From contig NZ_CP109499.1 of the NCBI RefSeq assembly GCF_036231965.1, positions 8,804,001 to 8,868,000 of the forward strand: a stretch of DNA of 64,000 bases, in the 5' to 3' direction. Positions 16,446 to 24,031 of this stretch are shown here, one piece after another (position 1 is the first letter of the stretch; each line of letters begins with the position of its first letter). A program made the translations under genes and the position numbers. A model generated the notes under the pieces. The model had not been told where the DNA came from. It did not search any database and saw only the letters and a program-made list of their open reading frames with translations. Origin of the DNA: Streptomyces sp. NBC_01428. Lineage in GTDB: Bacteria; Actinomycetota; Actinomycetes; Streptomycetales; Streptomycetaceae.

Positions 16446-17013
16446 GCTGTGCGGTGCAGATGTTGTAGCCGCCGGCCGCGTGACCCTTCTTCGTGTTGCC
16501 CGCGACCGTGACCGAGCAGCGAATGTCGCCGGACCCCTGCAGTTGTGCGGTGAGTGAGTAGTACAAGGCGTCCTCGTTGAAGGGCAGAGTGGTCTCGAAC
16601 CTGCCGTTCTTCCAGGTGCCTTTGCGGCTGTCCGTGTCGGAGCCGTACGTGATGTCCAGCGGGCCGAGGGCACCGGCCGGCGCTGTGCCCCACGCTTTGA
16701 AGACGACGAGCTTCTTCTCCGTCCCCTGTTTCTTGCCGGCGCTTCGGCCACTGCTCTTGTGCGTGTCCGCGGAAGACGTCTCGCTCTTCGAAGCGGACGA
16801 CGTGGACTTGGTCGAGTCCGAGCCGCCACTGGCGACCGCGGCGATGATGCCGATGACTACGAGCACTCCGGCACATCCGAGGCAGCCGAACCCCACGACC
16901 TTCCCCCGGCCGGACTTCTTGGGTGGCTGAGGCGGGAACGGCGGCTGCTGTCCGTAGGGCTGCTGAGGTCCTCCCCAGCCGGGCTGCTGCGGCGGCTGCT
17001 GCGGGTGGCTCAT
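16414..17013 (-). CDS. MmpS-like membrane-anchored protein
   Basis: A 199-residue protein. Start ATG 17013 has GGGGG upstream and gives MSHPQQPPQQP. Residues 1-33 are Pro/Gln/Gly-rich (cytoplasmic tail), one membrane helix GFGCLGCAGVLVVIGIIAAVA lies near 40-60, then a Ser/Thr/Lys linker and a C-terminal beta-sandwich. The latter has KLVVFKAWG, LDITYG, TTLPF, and two Cys (RCSVTV, YNICTA), the pattern of MmpS/Ig-like accessory proteins. Located outside the membrane; partner unknown. Confidence 0.78.
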   Translation of the reverse strand: MSHPQQPPQQPGWGGPQQPYGQQPPFPPQPPKKSGRGKVVGFGCLGCAGVLVVIGIIAAVASGGSDSTKSTSSASKSETSSADTHKSSGRSAGKKQGTEKKLVVFKAWGTAPAGALGPLDITYGSDTDSRKGTWKNGRFETTLPFNEDALYYSLTAQLQGSGDIRCSVTVAGNTKKGHAAGGYNICTAQLSSGLFGDWK

Positions 17014-17354
17014 GGTTCCCCCTGAGGTGGTGCGGTGAATGTGCGATGTGTGACTCAAGGGGCCCGGCATGCGGTTGCCGCCGAAGGCGGGGTTCATCCG
17101 ATCGTGTGGAGCGAGCCCGTCGATCAGTGCCGCAGGCGCAGGAACGGCGTCCACGAGCCGCCGCGGCCCCCGTTCTCTCGCGTCCCCAGGGTCGGCGAAG
17201 CCACGTCCGGATGGGGTCGGACGGGTGAACCCCGCGCGGCGAGTTGTCGGGATGTGCCGGGCACGGCGGGGAATGTGCAGGCTGTCCGTTGCTGATCTCC
17301 CGCGAGGGCAGTTGTCCCGGGGACAGCAACCAGCCGAGGGAAGGAACCCGCTCC

Positions 17355-17762
17355 GTGTCTGCCGAACTCTCCGACGACCTGAAGAAGCTCATCGACGACA
17401 ACCCGGTCTTCGCCACCATCGCCACGATCCAGCCGGACGGCAGTCCGCAGCTGACGATCACCTGGCTCGGCCGGGACGGCGATGACCTGTTGGTCTCCAC
17501 GACCGTGGGCCGCCGCAAGGAGAAGAACCTGCGGGACGACCCGCGGATCACCGTCATGATCAACCCGCCGAACGCGCCCTACACCTACGCCGAGATCCGC
17601 GGCACGGCCACGCTGACCACGGAGGGCGGTCAGGAACTCATCGACGAACTGTCGCGGAAGTACACCGGCAAGGACTACGCGGACTTCAACTCCGCCTCGA
17701 AGGACGACGCCGAGCGCGTCGTCGTCCGCGTGACCCCGCGCAAGGTGGTCGGCTCGATCTGA
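17355..17762 (+). CDS. PNPOx-fold F420-type oxidoreductase
   Basis: A 135-residue split-barrel flavoprotein of the pyridoxamine-phosphate-oxidase class. GTG start with AAGGAAC upstream. The sequence FATIATIQPDGSPQLTITWL and the strand VSTTVGRRKEKNLRDDPRIT are typical of F420-dependent (FDOR-B) or FMN-binding members, where the Arg/Lys cluster contacts the cofactor phosphate. Streptomycetes make F420, so this is the favoured cofactor. Substrate unknown. The gene stands alone. Confidence 0.88.
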   Translation: MSAELSDDLKKLIDDNPVFATIATIQPDGSPQLTITWLGRDGDDLLVSTTVGRRKEKNLRDDPRITVMINPPNAPYTYAEIRGTATLTTEGGQELIDELSRKYTGKDYADFNSASKDDAERVVVRVTPRKVVGSI

Positions 17763-17883
17763 TCCGGGCGGCGCCATCCCGGATACGGGACGGACGTCCG
17801 TCGCGTCCCTCCCCGACCCCCGGCCCGGGGAAGGGGCGCGCCCGGCCCAGCCCTCGGACGGCCGCGCCTTCCGTGGCCGGCCG

Positions 17884-19164
17884 TCAGGGACCCGCGAGTT
17901 CCGGTGTCCGCTCGTCGACCGGTGCGGCTGCTCGGCGGGGGAGCAGCAGGGGGGTCGTCAGCAGGAGGACACCGGCGAGGGCCAGGGCGGTGCGGGGGCC
18001 GAGCAGGGCGGCGAGTGCTCCCCAGAGCGCGGTGAGGAGCGCCGTCGTCGCCTTCGTCGTCACGGTCCACGCCGTCAGCGTCCGGGCCACCCGGTCGGGC
18101 GCGGTGCGCTGGAGGCGGTAGGTCGCGTAGACCGGGTTGAAGACCCCGCAGCAGAAGATCAGCCCGAGTTCGACACCCATGACCAGCAGCAGTCCCGGGG
18201 TTCCGGATCCGATGAAGGCCAGCCCGATGGGCCAGATCGCGCGCAGTGTTCCGGCCCCGCGCAGGATCCGGTGCTGACCGAACCGGGCGGCGAGCGGCCG
18301 GGCCAGACGTGAGCCGAGCAGGCCGCCGACGGAGGGTGCGGCGAAGGCGAGACCGTACTGCCACGGCTCGTATCCGAGCCGGCTGAGCATGAGGACGGCG
18401 AGCAACGGTTCCGTGGCCATCACCAAGCCGTTGAACAGAGCGGTGTTGAAGAACAGCGGGCGCAGGGTCCCGTCGGCGAGGATGTAGCGCCACCCGTCGA
18501 GCAGGTCGCGGACCCGCATGCGCCGTGCCTCCCGCCGTTCGGGCAGGGGTTCGCGGGCTCCCGACGCGCGGATGCCGAGGGCCGAGAGGAGGTAGGTGAC
18601 CGCGTCGGCCACCACGGTGGCCACCGGGCCGAGGATCCCGATGGCCGCGCCTCCCAGCGGCGGGCCGATGATCGCGGTCGTCCAGGCCGTGGACTCGAAG
18701 CGCGCGTTGGCGACGAGCAGATCCTCCGACGGCAGCAGCGTCTTCAGGTAGGCGCCCGAGGCGGCGCGGAAGGTGATGTCACCCGCCGCCACCACCACGG
18801 ACACCAGCAACAGCTGAACGAAGGTGAGCGCACCGCACGCGAAGGCGACCGGGATCGTCAGAAGCGCCGCGAACCGCACCAGGTCCATGGTGATCAGCAC
18901 CGGCCGCTTGCGGCGGAACTCCACCCACGGGCCGAGCGGCACCGCCACCGCCGCACCCACCGCCGCTCCCACGGAGGAGAGCGCGGCGACCCGGGCCGGG
19001 CCGGCGTGCAGTACCTGGATGGCGATCAGCGGGAACGCGCCGAAGGCGAGCCACGTGCCGAGCGCGCTGGTTCCGTACGCTCCCCAGAGCCAGCCGAACG
19101 GCCGCCCCAGCCGCTGCCCGAGCAGCCGTCCGAACGGCCTTCGGGGCTGCCGGCCACTCTTCAT
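17884..19164 (-). CDS. MFS transporter (MFS_3/enterobactin-exporter type)
   Basis: A 426-residue, 12-helix MFS protein. An Arg-rich amphipathic N-terminus precedes helix 1 (WLWGAYGTSALGTWLAFGAF). Loop 2-3 carries the motif GPWVEFRRKRPVLITMDLVR, and the middle loop has RRMRVRDLLDGWRYILADGT, a hallmark of the EntS-like MFS_3 group of siderophore/macrolide exporters. It is divergent from the LysR gene at 19298 with matched half-sites between. Likely exports a drug or small metabolite. Confidence 0.9.
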   Translation of the reverse strand: MKSGRQPRRPFGRLLGQRLGRPFGWLWGAYGTSALGTWLAFGAFPLIAIQVLHAGPARVAALSSVGAAVGAAVAVPLGPWVEFRRKRPVLITMDLVRFAALLTIPVAFACGALTFVQLLLVSVVVAAGDITFRAASGAYLKTLLPSEDLLVANARFESTAWTTAIIGPPLGGAAIGILGPVATVVADAVTYLLSALGIRASGAREPLPERREARRMRVRDLLDGWRYILADGTLRPLFFNTALFNGLVMATEPLLAVLMLSRLGYEPWQYGLAFAAPSVGGLLGSRLARPLAARFGQHRILRGAGTLRAIWPIGLAFIGSGTPGLLLVMGVELGLIFCCGVFNPVYATYRLQRTAPDRVARTLTAWTVTTKATTALLTALWGALAALLGPRTALALAGVLLLTTPLLLPRRAAAPVDERTPELAGP

Positions 19165-19188
19165 GCCCTGAGTTCCTCGCTTCCCACC

Positions 19189-19280
19189 CGTACAACCATT
19201 GCGCGATCAGGAGCATCAAAGCGGGCGGCTTCCGCTGGATCAAACAACCGCGGGACCACCCGCTCACAACTATTGGTTGT
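19189..19280. promoter_or_regulatory. LysR half-sites between MFS and LysR genes
   Basis: ACAAC-TATTG-GTTGT at 19266-19280 is a perfect 5-bp-arm dyad 17 bp before the LysR ATG. A related inverted copy, CGTACAACCATTG, lies at 19189-19201 near the MFS start, and the distal site also ends in GTACG. Two related sites about 75 bp apart across a divergent promoter are typical for LTTR control. Confidence 0.5.
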
Positions 19281-19297
19281 GTACGTAGGGTGGCGGA

Positions 19298-20233
19298 ATG
19301 GACCTCGACACCGTTCGGACCTTCGTCGCCGCCGCCGACGCGGGGCAGTTCCAGGAGGCCGCCGCCGAGCTGGCGATCACCCAGCAGGCCGTCTCGAAAC
19401 GCATCGCGGTACTGGAGCGCAACCTGGGGGTGCGGTTGTTCACCCGCACCCCGCGCGGCGCCGAGCTCACCATCGACGGCCAGGCGTTCCTGCCCCACGC
19501 GCGCGAGCTGCTGCGCGTCGCCGAACGCGCGCTCGCGTCGGTCCACACCGTGCGGCGCGCGTTGCGCGTCGACGTGATCGCCTCGCGCGGCGCGGCGGCG
19601 GGCCTGCTGCGCGGTTTCCACCGGGCGCATCCCGAGATCGAACTCGACGTGGTGATGCTGTTCGACATCGAGACGGCCGTCGCCGCCATCCGCTCGGGCA
19701 CCATCGACGCGTCCTTCCGCGCCGTCGCCGTCCCGGACAAGCCGCTGCCGCCGGACATCGCATCCGTCCGGGTGCTGGACGAGCCGCTTCAGCTGATGAC
19801 CGGACCCGCCCACGCGCTGGCGGGCGCCCGGTCGGTCACCGTCGCGCAACTCGTGGGGCACCGGATCTGGATGCCGGGCATCGTCCCTGGTACCGAGTGG
19901 GCTGTCTTCTACGACGACCTGGTCGCCGAGTTCGGTCTCACCATCGAGGCGACCGGCCCCAACTTCGGCTCGGACGCCCTTCTGGACACCATCGCCGACA
20001 CCCCGGCCCTGGCCACCTTCATGGGCGAGCACACCCGCCACGTCTGGCCCGCCGGCTACGGGCTGCGCATGATCCCGGTGACCGACCCCATGCCGGTCTA
20101 CCCGCACTCCCTCCTGTGGCACCGCGACAACCCCCATCCCGCGTTGGCCACCCTTCGTACCCATCTGGCCGCCTCGGACGCCGGCTACGGCGCGGCCGGC
20201 ACGTGGGTGCCGGACTGGGTGTCGGAGAGCTGA
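19298..20233 (+). CDS. LysR-family transcriptional regulator
   Basis: A 311-residue LTTR. DNA-binding helices: MDLDTVRTFVAAADAGQF and AAAELAITQQAVSKRIAVLE (about 20-39), then VRLFTRTPRGAELT. The effector domain spans about 90-290. It is divergent from an MFS exporter and overlaps no other gene; the probable job is ligand-dependent activation of that exporter. The first three residues MDL and absence of an extended tail support the ATG. Confidence 0.93.
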   Translation: MDLDTVRTFVAAADAGQFQEAAAELAITQQAVSKRIAVLERNLGVRLFTRTPRGAELTIDGQAFLPHARELLRVAERALASVHTVRRALRVDVIASRGAAAGLLRGFHRAHPEIELDVVMLFDIETAVAAIRSGTIDASFRAVAVPDKPLPPDIASVRVLDEPLQLMTGPAHALAGARSVTVAQLVGHRIWMPGIVPGTEWAVFYDDLVAEFGLTIEATGPNFGSDALLDTIADTPALATFMGEHTRHVWPAGYGLRMIPVTDPMPVYPHSLLWHRDNPHPALATLRTHLAASDAGYGAAGTWVPDWVSES

Positions 20234-20302
20234 ACGGAGCCGCCACGCGGGACGGGAGGCAGAGGCCGGACCTCGGCCGCTGTCGCCCCGACCTCCCGGT
20301 GG

Positions 20303-20509
20303 TCAGCTCGTACCGAGCATCTCGGACGTGAGAACGGTCCCGCCCAGGCCCCAACCGCCCTCAGCCACCTCGTCGATGACCACCAGCGTGTTGGCCCGGG
20401 CGCGTTCGCCGTAGACCTCCGCGTAGGCGGCGGTGACCGCGTCGATGAGCTTCTTCTTCGACTCCGGGGTCAGGGTGTGGGCGGGCACCTTCAGGTTGGC
20501 GAACGGCAT
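20303..20509 (-). CDS. 4-oxalocrotonate tautomerase family protein
   Basis: A 68-residue tautomerase-superfamily subunit. The sequence begins MPFANLKVPAHTLTPESKKK: after Met removal Pro1 is the catalytic base. IDEVAEGGWGLGG is the family motif near 45-57. Active as a hexamer or trimer of dimers; acts on enol/keto acids. RBS AGGAG lies upstream. Divergent from the TetR gene at 20779, with a 13-bp palindrome next to the latter. Confidence 0.92.
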   Translation of the reverse strand: MPFANLKVPAHTLTPESKKKLIDAVTAAYAEVYGERARANTLVVIDEVAEGGWGLGGTVLTSEMLGTS

Positions 20510-20742
20510 GACAACTCCTGCTTTCTGCTTGGCGTTTGGGTGACGTGGACTTTTGGGACCGGCTTGGATCCCGTCGGCTGTGGAGGCCGGCGCGGGCGGT
20601 GCGGTCGGCTCCACCTCGTTGGTGGTGAGACCGACGCCGCCGCAACCGGCGCGCAGACGCGGCACCCTCCCTGCCCCAGTCCGTGCGTATCGAAGATTCT
20701 GCATATTGAAATCGGCGATACGGTGACGCTACCACGCCGTGC

Positions 20743-20755
20743 GTAACGTCGTTAC
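20743..20755. promoter_or_regulatory. 13-bp palindrome, likely TetR operator
   Basis: GTAACG-T-CGTTAC is a perfect dyad 23 bp before the TetR ATG. It lies in the gap shared with the divergent tautomerase gene, so it probably serves autorepression and control of the tautomerase. Confidence 0.55.
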
Positions 20756-20778
20756 TCATCACGCGTATCCTTGATCTC

Positions 20779-21492
20779 ATGGATACGGACGCGACGATCC
20801 GCGCGGCGATGATCGAAGCCGCCCTGCGGCAACTGGCGGGCTCCTCGGACCATGACGTGGCGACCCGTGCCGTCTGCGAGGCCGTCGGCGTGACGCAGCC
20901 GGTGCTCTACCGGCTCTTCGGTGACAAGCGCGGGCTGCTCGACGCGGTGGCGGATCACGGCTACGAGCGATACACCGCGCTGAAAACAGCCAAAGAACGG
21001 ACCGAGGAGCCGGTCGCCGATCTGCTGGCCGGCTGGGACGGGCACATGGCGTTCGCCGAGGAGAATCCGGCGCTCTACCGGCTGATGTTCGCCCCCCGGC
21101 CGGGGTCGCACTCCACCGCGCGGAAGCAGGTGTTCGACCTGCTCGTCGCAGAACTCGTGCGCTGTGCGGCGGTGGGCGCGCTCAAGGTCGATCCCCGTAT
21201 CGCGGCCGAGTTGATCCTGTCCGCGAACGTCGGCCTCGCGCTCAACCAGATCGCGACACCGTCATTGTTCGACGATCCGACGGTCTCCCACCTGATGAGG
21301 GACGCGGTCTTCGCCAGGGTGCTCGGCCGGTCGAGCACCGCGGACGAGGGTGACGGCCTGCGTTCCGCTGCCCTCCGCCTCCGCGCTCAACTGGACCTGA
21401 ACGGAACCGAAGCCCTCGAACCCGTGGAGACCGCCCTGCTGGTTCGCTGGCTCGACCGCATCGCGGCGCCAGGCCGTGACGGCACGACCTGA
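20779..21492 (+). CDS. TetR-family transcriptional regulator
   Basis: A 237-residue TetR protein. The helix-turn-helix is in VATRAVCEAVGVTQPVLYRL followed by FGDKRGLLDAV (about 26-60). The ligand domain is the TetR_C type with LAGWDGHMAFAEENPALYRLMF. A palindrome immediately upstream suggests autoregulation, and the divergent tautomerase is the likely target. It may also affect the FAD monooxygenase gene downstream (180-bp gap, same strand). Confidence 0.9.
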   Translation: MDTDATIRAAMIEAALRQLAGSSDHDVATRAVCEAVGVTQPVLYRLFGDKRGLLDAVADHGYERYTALKTAKERTEEPVADLLAGWDGHMAFAEENPALYRLMFAPRPGSHSTARKQVFDLLVAELVRCAAVGALKVDPRIAAELILSANVGLALNQIATPSLFDDPTVSHLMRDAVFARVLGRSSTADEGDGLRSAALRLRAQLDLNGTEALEPVETALLVRWLDRIAAPGRDGTT

Positions 21493-21671
21493 GCGGAACC
21501 GTCGGCGTGAGATCCCGGCCCCTTCGTCAAGCGGTGCTGGAGGTCCGCTGTTGCGAGTTGGCTGGAACAGGCCCCTGCGGAGCCCTGAGAAAACAACCAG
21601 GCGACCGGTATATTTTTGTGCGTCCGGTGACGAAGACGTCGGTGTTGTGTGACCGCTGGGGGGCGACGTTG

Positions 21672-23228
21672 ATGGAGTGTGTCCGAACGGATGTCGTGAT
21701 CGTGGGCGGTGGCCCCGTGGGGCTGCTGCTCGCGACCGAACTGGCCGGCTACGGGGTGCGGACGGTCGTGCTGGAGGAGAGGGCCCAGGTGTCCGGCCGT
21801 CCCAGGGCGACCACCCTGCATGCTCGTACGGCCCAGGTCCTGGCGCGCCGGGGGTATCTGCCCGCCCCCGCGCTCCCGTTGACCGAGGGGCCGGTGTCCG
21901 CTCTCTTCCACTTCGCGGGCCTCTGGGGTCTGGAGCTGACCGCCCCGGCCGGTGAACCGGAGCCGCTGCTCAAGCGGCCCCAGGCCGTCCTTGAACGGGA
22001 CTTCGAGGAGCGCGCCCGCGCCGCGGGAGCACTGGTGCTGCGTGGGTACCGCGTGGTCGGCCTCGAACACGGCGAGCGATCGGTCGTGGTGACGGCCGAA
22101 CACCCCGGGGGAAGCGGCGAGTTCGAGGCCGCGTACGTCGTCGGGGCCGATGGTGCCCGGAGCACCGTACGGGCCCTCGGCGGGATCCCCGTCGACGAGT
22201 CCGCCCCGACCGTGGCCGCGATGGTGGGGGTCGTGCGGTGCGCGGGGGAGGGAGTCCCCGAGCCGGGATGGCATCGCACCCCGCGCGGCTGGGCCGTCGC
22301 CAAGGAGACGAAGGGCGGCCGGTGGCATCTGCGGGTCGTCGACTGCCTGACGCCTGCTGCGGATCACAGGCTCCCGTTGGGACTTGAGGAGTTCCAGCGT
22401 GAGACGTCGAAGGTCATGGGCCGGAACATCGACATGGACGAACCGCGCTCGCTGAGCCGCTTCAGTGACTTCTCCCGCCTCGCCCGGTCCTACCGCTCGG
22501 GCCGGCTCCTGCTGGTCGGGGACGCCGCGCACGTTCATTTCCCCATCGGGGCACAGGGGTTGAGCACAGGCCTGCTCGACGCCCTGAACCTCGGATGGAA
22601 GCTCGCGTTCACCGTGCGGGGGGTGGCCGCCGAAGGGCTGCTGGACTCGTATGACGCGGAGCGCAGGCCGGCCGCGGCCCGCCTGCTGGAGCAGGTACGG
22701 AAACAGGTGGACCTGATGCGACCGGTCAACACGCCCGCGTCCCTCGCGGAGCTGACCGCAGCCACGGGAACCGCGGCGGACGTCGCCACCGAGGCGGTGC
22801 GGCTGGCCCTGATGGTCAGCGGGCAGGACACGGTGTTGCCGGCAAGATCGAGGTACCCGTCCCTCTGGGAGGGACGGTTCCTCTACAACCTCGAACTGGC
22901 CACGGACGACGGGCCCGTCGACGCCATCAGGCTCCTGGCGGACGGGTGTATGGCCTTGGTGCGCTTCGGGGCCACGGCCTCGAACTGGGCTCCGCCGCCG
23001 AGGTTGCGCGGTGCGTTGCGCGTGGTGCGGTCGGCACCCGTTCCCGGGCTCCCGTGTGCCGCCCTGCTGCTGCGCCCGGACGGTTACATCGCCTGGGCGG
23101 CGGACACGGCCGGGGACCTCGTCGACATCGATGAGGCGGTCGCCGCCTGGCTGACTCCGAGGAGCGGGGCCGCGAAGATGGAATCCGCCACTCCGGTCTT
23201 GACCGGGAGGGTCTCGGCGGGGGTCTAG
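21672..23228 (+). CDS. FAD-dependent aromatic hydroxylase (PHBH/PgaE-like)
   Basis: A 518-residue group A flavoprotein monooxygenase. GxGxxG is seen as VIVGGGPVGLLLATELA (about 9-25). YVVGADGARSTVR is the DG motif that contacts FAD and NADPH, and RLLLVGDAAHVHFPIGAQG is the GD motif. The C-terminal about 120 residues form the thioredoxin-like domain of rifampicin/polyketide hydroxylases. Such enzymes hydroxylate phenols, aromatic polyketides or antibiotics (some inactivate rifamycins). ATG 21672 puts the FAD motif at the very N-terminus, as in the family; the frame is open further upstream. There is no adjacent biosynthetic cluster. Confidence 0.9.
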   Translation: MECVRTDVVIVGGGPVGLLLATELAGYGVRTVVLEERAQVSGRPRATTLHARTAQVLARRGYLPAPALPLTEGPVSALFHFAGLWGLELTAPAGEPEPLLKRPQAVLERDFEERARAAGALVLRGYRVVGLEHGERSVVVTAEHPGGSGEFEAAYVVGADGARSTVRALGGIPVDESAPTVAAMVGVVRCAGEGVPEPGWHRTPRGWAVAKETKGGRWHLRVVDCLTPAADHRLPLGLEEFQRETSKVMGRNIDMDEPRSLSRFSDFSRLARSYRSGRLLLVGDAAHVHFPIGAQGLSTGLLDALNLGWKLAFTVRGVAAEGLLDSYDAERRPAAARLLEQVRKQVDLMRPVNTPASLAELTAATGTAADVATEAVRLALMVSGQDTVLPARSRYPSLWEGRFLYNLELATDDGPVDAIRLLADGCMALVRFGATASNWAPPPRLRGALRVVRSAPVPGLPCAALLLRPDGYIAWAADTAGDLVDIDEAVAAWLTPRSGAAKMESATPVLTGRVSAGV

Positions 23229-23306
23229 GCCGAGAGCGGGCACGGCTTCCCTGATGCGGCTGGATTCAGGGAGGCCGGCGTCCCTGCGTGAGGTGTTCGC
23301 AGGCGA

Positions 23307-23666
23307 TCAAGAGGCCGGAGGTGCGGCCTCGCTCCGGGCGCGGCGGGCCAGGAACTCGACCAACTTGGTCTCGCTCCGCCCGACCCGTTCCCGCTCGTCC
23401 TCGGGCAGCGAGGCCAGCGCGTCCACGAGGACACGCTTCCTCGGAACGTGCACCATCGAGCCGGAGTAGATCCGGCAGCCCGAACACCAGGCGAGCCCGA
23501 CGCATCGTTCGAACATCGCCGAGTCGGACGGGTAGGAGCGGTACTGGTACGAGTGGACAGGTGTCCCGCACGCCGCACAGATCCGCTGATCCCCGTCGAA
23601 GGTCGTGTCCCACGTCCCGACCTTCGACCAGCCTCGCCGGACGTGGTGCGCTCTTCAAGTGGTCAT
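23307..23666 (-). pseudogene. Cys-rich small protein gene with in-frame TGA at codon 4
   Basis: Reading from ATG 23666 gives M-T-T-stop, and then without frame change RAHHVRRGWSKVGTWD, ICAACGTPVHSYQYRSYPSD, CVGLAWCSGC, MVHVPRKRVLVDALASLP and a charged tail up to 23307. The sequence after the TGA (23655-23657) is clearly coding-like, and no other ATG/GTG/TTG/CTG occurs in that frame until ATG 23516, which would drop the first Cys pair. A single CGA-to-TGA change would explain it. Two CxxC pairs suggest a zinc ribbon. Either a recent pseudogene, a sequencing error, or a shorter protein from 23516 (69 residues). Confidence 0.6.
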
Positions 23667-24031
23667 GCCGAACATTGTCCCCCCCCGCGTCCCTCTGTGG
23701 GTCCCGATGCAGGCAATCGACAATCGACGCCGGTCCTGGGTCGTAGAGGCCGGAGAATTAGAGCGTGTTCGACTGATTAGGAATTCTGTTCGCTTCGAAT
23801 TCGGGGTATGGAATCGAGCTGGCCGAATGTCGTCGAGATGCTGCCGAAAATGCTGCGATGGCCCTCGCGTGACTATTAGTGTGACGCGTAAGCGGAGTGG
23901 GGACTCCGGGGGTTGTGTGATCAGACTCGCGTGCTCTCGGTCAGGGCGCAGTCATGTCCGGACCGCGGTGAACAACGCCTATTCGTAGGGCAGTTGACGC
24001 ACCGGTGATTGCAGCGGGACGGGGGGAATTC
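23667..24031. other. Intergenic region, AT-richer, likely promoter of the 24 kb cluster
   Basis: 365 bp with noticeably lower GC between 23750 and 23900 than its surroundings. It includes GAATTC twice and an imperfect dyad GCGTGAC-N7-GTGACGC near 23871. No coding frame is convincing. It is the probable promoter of the conflict-type cluster that starts at 24032. A C8 run lies at about 23678. Confidence 0.5.

Noticed and set aside
23605..23988. 127-residue plus-strand frame before the conflict cluster
   Set aside because: No RBS, no domain, poor codon bias, and it overlaps the Cys-rich gene on the other strand.
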